NCBI GenBank assembly: GCA_964589725.1
Contig: CAZPUJ010000279.1
Span: 1-8,937 of the forward strand
DNA length: 8,937 nt
Source of the DNA: CAYSHJ01 sp964589725
GTDB lineage: Bacteria; Planctomycetota; Planctomycetia; Planctomycetales; Planctomycetaceae
Reading direction: 5' to 3'
Shown here: in pieces, positions 5,952 to 8,937 of the stretch
Layout of the letters: each line of letters begins with the position of its first letter
Position numbering within the stretch: position 1 is the first letter of the stretch
Translations under genes and position numbers: made by a program
The notes under the pieces: generated by a model
What the model saw: only the letters and a program-made list of their open reading frames with translations
Told to the model about the DNA's origin: nothing
The model's database searches: none

Positions 5952-6392
5952 ATGTTGAATTTGCATCGTTCCGCCTGGAACCCCTGGAAGGATTTTTCGG
6001 TGTTGCAACGTGAGATGGGTCGAGCATTTCAGGAAGCGTTTGGCTCGACCGTCGGTTGTGGCCGAGCAATTCCGCCGGTCAATGTTTGGAAAAGCGAGGA
6101 TGGTCTGGTCGTGACGGCACCGGTTCCCGGGGTCGAGTTGAGTGACATCGAGATCTCGGTGCTCAAGGACACGCTGACGATTCGCGTCCAACCGGCAAAC
6201 ACCTCGGGCGAGTCGGAGGGAACCGTCCATCGTCACGAGCGCCATGTCGAACCGTTCGTCCGTTCGCTCGTGCTGCCATTCGAGGTCGACGTGCAGCGAA
6301 CCGAAGCGAAGTACGAGAAAGGTGTCTTGTCCGTCAAATTGCATCGGCCGGATGCGTTGAAGCCGACAAAGGTCACAGTGCAAGCGGCCTGA
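5952..6392 (+). CDS. Small heat-shock protein, Hsp20/alpha-crystallin family (first copy)
   Basis: Small heat-shock proteins are ATP-independent holdase chaperones that form oligomers and keep unfolding proteins soluble in the cytosol. This 146-residue protein has a short N-terminal arm (WNPWKDFSVLQREMGRAFQ) typical of bacterial Hsp20. The alpha-crystallin domain begins near residue 41 (PPVNVWKSEDGLVVTAPVPG), continues through LKDTLTIRV, and ends with FVRSLVLPFEVD and the signature AKYEKGVLSVKL. The Ala-x-x-x-x-Gly-Val-Leu motif is intact. After the domain there is only a short tail (KVTVQAA) without a clear I-x-I anchor; the nearest is V-T-V. The start is fixed by AAAGGAG. The gene is followed after 93 bases by a second Hsp20 gene in the same direction, with a double hairpin between them, so they are probably one operon. 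A class assignment such as IbpA is not supported. Confidence 0.92.
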   Translation: MLNLHRSAWNPWKDFSVLQREMGRAFQEAFGSTVGCGRAIPPVNVWKSEDGLVVTAPVPGVELSDIEISVLKDTLTIRVQPANTSGESEGTVHRHERHVEPFVRSLVLPFEVDVQRTEAKYEKGVLSVKLHRPDALKPTKVTVQAA

Positions 6393-6395
6393 TCG

Positions 6396-6466
6396 TGGGG
6401 CACGTTTTCAACGTGCCCGTCTTTGAAGATCACACAAGAATCAGAGCACGTTGAAAACGTGCTCCG
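6396..6466. repeat. Double palindrome between the two hsp20 genes
   Basis: GGGCACGTT-TTC-AACGTGCCC (6398-6418) and GAGCACGTT-GAA-AACGTGCTC (6444-6464) are each perfect 9-bp-stem hairpins. Their 17-base cores (6400-6416 and 6446-6462) are exact reverse complements of each other, so one long stem is also possible. The element begins a few bases after the first hsp20 stop and ends just before the second gene's ribosome site. It looks like a dispersed palindromic unit inserted in the operon, and it could also tune expression of the downstream gene. Confidence 0.85.
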
Positions 6467-6471
6467 CGATG

Positions 6472-6478
6472 AAGGAGG
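6472..6478 (+). promoter_or_regulatory. Shine-Dalgarno site of the second hsp20 gene
   Basis: AAGGAGG lies seven bases before the ATG at 6486, a near-perfect site. It overrides the in-frame ATG at 6423, whose 21 extra codons would be translated from the palindrome. Confidence 0.85.
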
Positions 6479-6485
6479 TCTTGTC

Positions 6486-6890
6486 ATGTCTCAGAAATTG
6501 AAGTGTTGTGATTCCGAATTATCCAAGCGCCAAGAGACGGCTCCGGCTGTTGCCGAGAAGCGGGAGTTTGTGCCGTCGGTCGACATTGTCGAGACCGATG
6601 ATGCGGTGTTGCTCACGGCCGACATGCCGGGTGTCGACGAGAACGGCGCCGCAGTGTCCCTGGATCGAAACATCCTGACGATTCGAGGCACCGTGAAGCC
6701 GCCGACGTTCGACGGCTACTCGCTCGCCTACGCCGAGTATGAAGACGGTCCATTCGCTCGCGAGTTCACCGTTTCATCCGAAGTTGATCGCTCGGGCTTG
6801 CAAGCGACGATGAAGAACGGCGTGCTCCGTGTGCGGTTGCCCAAAGCGCAGCAGGCGGTCGCGCAAAAAGTGGCCATCACGGCGGGCTAA
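6486..6890 (+). CDS. Small heat-shock protein, Hsp20/alpha-crystallin family (second copy)
   Basis: This is a 134-residue Hsp20 holdase. The N-terminal arm (about 28 residues) contains a CC pair at residues 7-8 and is hydrophilic, unlike the aromatic arm of its neighbour. The alpha-crystallin domain starts at FVPSVDIVETDDAVLLTADM and continues with PGVDENGAAVSL and NILTIRGTV. A Tyr-rich loop follows (YSLAYAEYEDGPFAREFTV), then the signature ATMKNGVLRVRLPKA, and the protein ends KVAITAG. The two copies differ strongly in sequence, so they are old paralogues or separate acquisitions rather than a recent duplication. Paired divergent Hsp20 genes often form hetero-oligomers, as IbpA/IbpB do, but that is inference here. 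A strong terminator follows 42 bases after the stop, closing the transcription unit. Confidence 0.92.
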   Translation: MSQKLKCCDSELSKRQETAPAVAEKREFVPSVDIVETDDAVLLTADMPGVDENGAAVSLDRNILTIRGTVKPPTFDGYSLAYAEYEDGPFAREFTVSSEVDRSGLQATMKNGVLRVRLPKAQQAVAQKVAITAG

Positions 6891-6932
6891 CCGAAAAAAT
6901 TGGTGAGACGCGAATATTCAGCGTCCGGCAAT

Positions 6933-6968
6933 GCGTCCCTCGTCCTTCGAGGGACGCTGTTTTTTTTT
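6933..6968 (+). terminator. Rho-independent terminator after the hsp20 pair
   Basis: A perfect 10-bp stem (GCGTCCCTCG at 6933-6942, CGAGGGACGC at 6948-6957) with a TCCTT loop is followed by TG and nine T residues. This is a textbook intrinsic terminator on the plus strand, ending the hsp20 operon. Confidence 0.92.
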
Positions 6969-6991
6969 ACAGCACACCATGTGCATTCCGG

Positions 6992-7156
6992 TCCCCACTC
7001 CCCCGCTTCGGGGGAGTGGGCTACGGTGAGGGGGGCGAATGGTGCCGACGCTTCGAATCGCACCGCAATCGTTTGCCAATACGTCAACTCGTCCTTCTCT
7101 GCCCACCAACTCGAAGACCCCCTCACCCTCTCCCCCCGAAGCGGGGGGAGAGGGGA
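6992..7156. repeat. GC-rich palindromic repeat pair, second copy of the CCCTCTCCCCC family
   Basis: The left arm 6992-7035 (hairpin CCCACTCCCCCG/CGGGGGAGTGGG, then GGTGAGGGGG) and the right arm 7118-7156 (CCCCCTCACC, then hairpin CTCTCCCCCC/GGGGGGAGAG) are inverted copies around about 82 unrelated bases. It has the same architecture as 1909-2014 but a longer, different centre. The arms rather than the centre therefore define the family. Confidence 0.7.
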
Positions 7157-7290
7157 CAAGACGGCCAATCCTACGCTGTCCTAAGTGCCCGGTCACTGTG
7201 CCTCCAGTTTGACTTCCGGTCCGCGTGCGTTGGTCTCTCGTCGTGATCGCGTCATAATCGCCGCCCGCAAACGAGGCACGCTACCCTCAT

Positions 7291-7297
7291 AAAGGAA
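7291..7297 (+). promoter_or_regulatory. Shine-Dalgarno site of the creatininase-family gene
   Basis: AAAGGAA lies nine bases upstream of the ATG at 7307 and supports that start. Confidence 0.65.
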
Positions 7298-7306
7298 CCC
7301 AAGATC

Positions 7307-8194
7307 ATGACCAGCCGAGCAGCGACGGAATGGCGTTATGAGAAACTCACGTGGCCCGAAATCAACGACGCCATCGAGATGCAAAAGATCTGCATCGTAC
7401 CCTGCGGCGCTGTCGAGCAACACGGGCATCACCTGCCGCTGGACGTGGACCTAGTCTGTCCCGGAGGAGTCGCTCGCGGAACGGGGCAGGCGCTGGCGGA
7501 CAAGGTGCTCGTGCTGCCGCACCTCGCGTATGGCTACACCGGGCACGTGATGGATTTTCCAGGGACAATCAACACGAACTACACGACGTTCATCGAGCAG
7601 GTGCTCGACGTGACCCGGTCGCTGGCCTATCACGGGTTTAAGAAAATCATCCTGTTGAACGGCCACGGCTCGAACATGCCGAACCTGGACCTCGCCGCGC
7701 GGCGCACGAACCTGGAAACCGACGCCGAGTGCGTCGTCATCGCGTGGTGGAACCTGCTGACTGTGGACAAGGAATTCCTGCCGCGCTGGCGAGAAAGCAA
7801 ATTCCCTGGCGGCTGTTCGCACGCCTGCGAGTTGGAAACGTCGCTGTACATGTACCTCGCCGAGGACGACGTGCGGAAGGACAAGATCAAGAGCGGCACG
7901 ATCTCGTTCAACAACGACGGCAGCCCGTTCAACTGGGTGGACCTGTTCGGAGCCGGCCCGGCGTCGGTGATCTCGTGGACCAGCAGCTACTCGGACACCG
8001 GAGTCCTCGGCGATGCCGAACTCGGATCGAAGGAGAAAGGTGCCGAAGCCTACGCCGAGGCCGTGAAGCAATTCTGCCGCTTCATCACCTACTGGCACCC
8101 GCGTCCCAAAGACGTCCGCAAAGACCGCCACCGCCACCCGCCAACGATTCCGATTTCGTGGGGCCAGCGAAGTTTGTCGCGTCCAGAAAACTGA
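7307..8194 (+). CDS. Creatininase-family metal-dependent amidohydrolase
   Basis: This 295-residue protein belongs to the creatininase fold family (creatinine amidohydrolase, MftE-like peptidase and FAPy deformylase relatives). These enzymes cleave cyclic or linear amides with a dinuclear metal site. The first metal motif is VPCGAVEQHGHHLPLDVD, giving E37, H39 and D48. The second is LLNGHGSN with H120. The third, family-typical SHACELETS, supplies H172 and E175/E177. The region HLAYGYTGHVMDFPGTI matches the substrate-side loop of the family. At H120 the pattern is NGHGSN rather than the NGHYEN of true creatininases, so creatinine is probably not the substrate; I cannot name it. The C-terminus ends in a basic, His/Arg/Pro-rich tail (RKDRHRHPPTIPISWGQ), which I recall from planctomycete members. 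No signal peptide is seen. It stands alone, with palindromic elements on both sides. Confidence 0.88.
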   Translation: MTSRAATEWRYEKLTWPEINDAIEMQKICIVPCGAVEQHGHHLPLDVDLVCPGGVARGTGQALADKVLVLPHLAYGYTGHVMDFPGTINTNYTTFIEQVLDVTRSLAYHGFKKIILLNGHGSNMPNLDLAARRTNLETDAECVVIAWWNLLTVDKEFLPRWRESKFPGGCSHACELETSLYMYLAEDDVRKDKIKSGTISFNNDGSPFNWVDLFGAGPASVISWTSSYSDTGVLGDAELGSKEKGAEAYAEAVKQFCRFITYWHPRPKDVRKDRHRHPPTIPISWGQRSLSRPEN

Positions 8195-8265
8195 CGCTTC
8201 GTCGGTCCGCTTGCCGAAAACCAAAAAGCCCCGAGCCCTATGTCCGACAGGTCGGTCGGGTGAGC

Positions 8266-8394
8266 GGGGTCATGTGTTCTGATTTCTGTTTTGGCACCGC
8301 GAACGACCGTTGATGGCGAATCGGCGAAACGGGGCGCGAACCGACATCCAAGGTACTTCGGCAGGCCAAAACAGAAATCAGAACACATGACCCC
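8266..8394. mobile_element. MITE-like element with perfect 30-bp inverted repeats
   Basis: Arms 8266-8295 and 8365-8394 are perfect reverse complements over 30 bases (outer end GGGGTCATGTGTTCTG). They enclose 69 bases without an open frame. The GGGGTCA outer end resembles, from memory, REP-type sequences mobilised by RAYT (Y1 transposase) proteins; this is inference. It interrupts the TolB-like fragment exactly at 8394. No clear target-site duplication is visible. Confidence 0.7.
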
Positions 8395-8492
8395 ATGTCG
8401 GGGGAGAATGTGGAGCACGTGTTGCCGTCGTCAGTGCGAGTCAGTTGTCGCACGTTGCTGCCATCGATCGTCATCAGGCCGATCTGCAAATT
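8395..8492 (-). pseudogene. TolB/PD40 beta-propeller fragment
   Basis: On the minus strand this stretch reads LQIGLMTIDGSNVRQLTRTD and then DGNTCSTFSPD. The pattern I-x-L-M-x-x-D-G-S-N-V-R-Q-L-T...F-S-P-D is the blade motif of TolB-like PD40 propellers, where SPDG normally follows. It stops exactly where the inverted repeat at 8394 begins and starts where the element at 8493 begins. About 32 residues are therefore trapped between two repeat elements. No continuation of the propeller is seen beyond either. It is a dead remnant. Confidence 0.6.
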
Positions 8493-8635
8493 TGGAGTGC
8501 GGTGACTTGTCACCGCTTTTCATCGAGGCGCAGTCGCTTTTCTTTGGATTCGTTTGGATCACGCCACCGAAGCCGAAAAGAACAACAGAAGCGGCTCCGC
8601 CGCAAACGAAAGTGGTGACGAGTCACCGCACTCCA
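8493..8635. mobile_element. MITE-like element with 27-bp imperfect inverted repeats
   Basis: Arms 8493-8519 (TGGAGTGCGGTGACTTGTCA...) and 8609-8635 (...GAGTCACCGCACTCCA) match at 25 of 27 positions as inverted copies. Each contains a smaller GGTGAC/GTCACC palindrome. The 89-base centre includes GCGGCTCCGCCGC, itself palindromic. It separates the TolB fragment from the end of the WD40-type gene, whose stop codon lies four bases beyond its right edge. Confidence 0.7.
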
Positions 8636-8638
8636 TAT

Positions 8639-8937
8639 TTATTTCCACTCACGGGCAAATTGGAGGGCGCGCTGACGGATGGGTTCCGTGATGGTTTGAT
8701 CGGCGGCAATGGCGGCGAGCCATTCGGACTGGGCTTGGCCTTGGTCACTCAGAAAGCGGATCAGACTCAACGCCTCACGCTCCGTACGCAACTCCGGCGT
8801 CCACGGCCGAGCATTCCACAACGTTACGCTAACGCTCATTAAAGAACAGATTCCGAAAGGCCTGCCGATTTCGGTAACGGTAAACCGTGAAGTCGGAATC
8901 GACTGACGCGATGTCGCGAGTTCCCAAACGCTCACAG
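8639..8937 (-). pseudogene. C-terminal end of a WD40-repeat protein (serine/threonine-kinase type), probably degraded
   Basis: The minus strand is open from the window edge to a TAA at 8641-8639. The part near the window edge contains SVWELATS and a later VTLWNARPWTPELR, both typical of WD40 blade ends. After that comes EREALSLIRFLSDQ followed by IAADQTITEPIRQRALQFAR, a helical tail I associate with planctomycete WD40-repeat Ser/Thr kinases (from memory). Between the two WD motifs there are only about 32 residues without the expected GH...FSPDG...LASGS pattern. That stretch holds a palindrome (8849-8900), which suggests decay or insertion. The protein also ends abruptly (AREWK, stop) at the edge of the 143-bp element, so the C-terminus may be cut as well. 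The kinase domain would lie beyond the window. Confidence 0.55.

Larger units (their letters stand above)
6969..7306. other. Intergenic gap before the creatininase-family gene
   Basis: This 338-base gap holds a long GC-rich palindromic element (6992-7156) and then about 150 bases that should contain the promoter and leader of the amidohydrolase gene. No gene is supported on either strand, and no clear promoter hexamers are seen. Confidence 0.65.

Noticed and set aside
6423..6485. Earlier ATG for the second Hsp20 gene
   Set aside because: The 21 extra codons come from the palindromic spacer. AAGGAGG seven bases before ATG 6486 is decisive.
8291..8842. Plus-strand open frame across the right-end repeats
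   Set aside because: It runs through two inverted-repeat elements and antisense to the two gene fragments, with no ribosome site or protein signature.

Overview
The window looks like a piece of a planctomycete chromosome, or that of a close relative. The evidence is indirect: moderately high GC, planctomycete-like gene types (a WD40-kinase C-terminal tail, a YwqK/MORN fragment, a creatininase-family protein with a basic C-terminal tail), and intergenic gaps filled with several unrelated families of long palindromes. This assignment is inference from remembered families; no search was run.

Layout. At the left edge (1-176, minus) is the N-terminal part of a probable ISKra4-type transposase. 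It faces a truncated YwqK/MORN-like 3' fragment (about 310-495, plus). A hairpin repeat (516-572) follows. Then come an L-2-hydroxyglutarate oxidase gene (lhgO, 658-1857), a 330-base gap with GC-rich palindromes, and the overlapping pair hslV-hslU (2189-4116), which encodes the ATP-dependent HslVU protease. hslU converges across a palindromic element (4136-4200) on a minus-strand gene (4232-5389) for an unrecognised polytopic membrane protein. Its cytosol-like tail carries five exact-period 15-bp repeats.

After a 560-base non-coding stretch come two small heat-shock proteins (5952-6392 and 6486-6890). They are separated by a double hairpin and followed by a strong Rho-independent terminator (6933-6968). 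Another GC-rich palindrome (6992-7156) precedes a creatininase-family amidohydrolase (7307-8194).

The right end (8195-8937) is genomic debris. It holds a 129-bp element with perfect 30-bp inverted repeats, a short TolB/PD40 propeller fragment, a 143-bp element with 27-bp imperfect inverted repeats, and the 3' end of a minus-strand WD40-type gene that runs off the window.

Functionally, HslVU and the Hsp20 pair form a protein-quality-control neighbourhood, and the other genes are unrelated housekeeping or accessory genes. I see no clearly new multi-gene system. The most unusual items are the repeat-bearing membrane protein, the density of distinct palindromic repeat families, the GYYG pore loop in HslU, and the nested elements at the right end.
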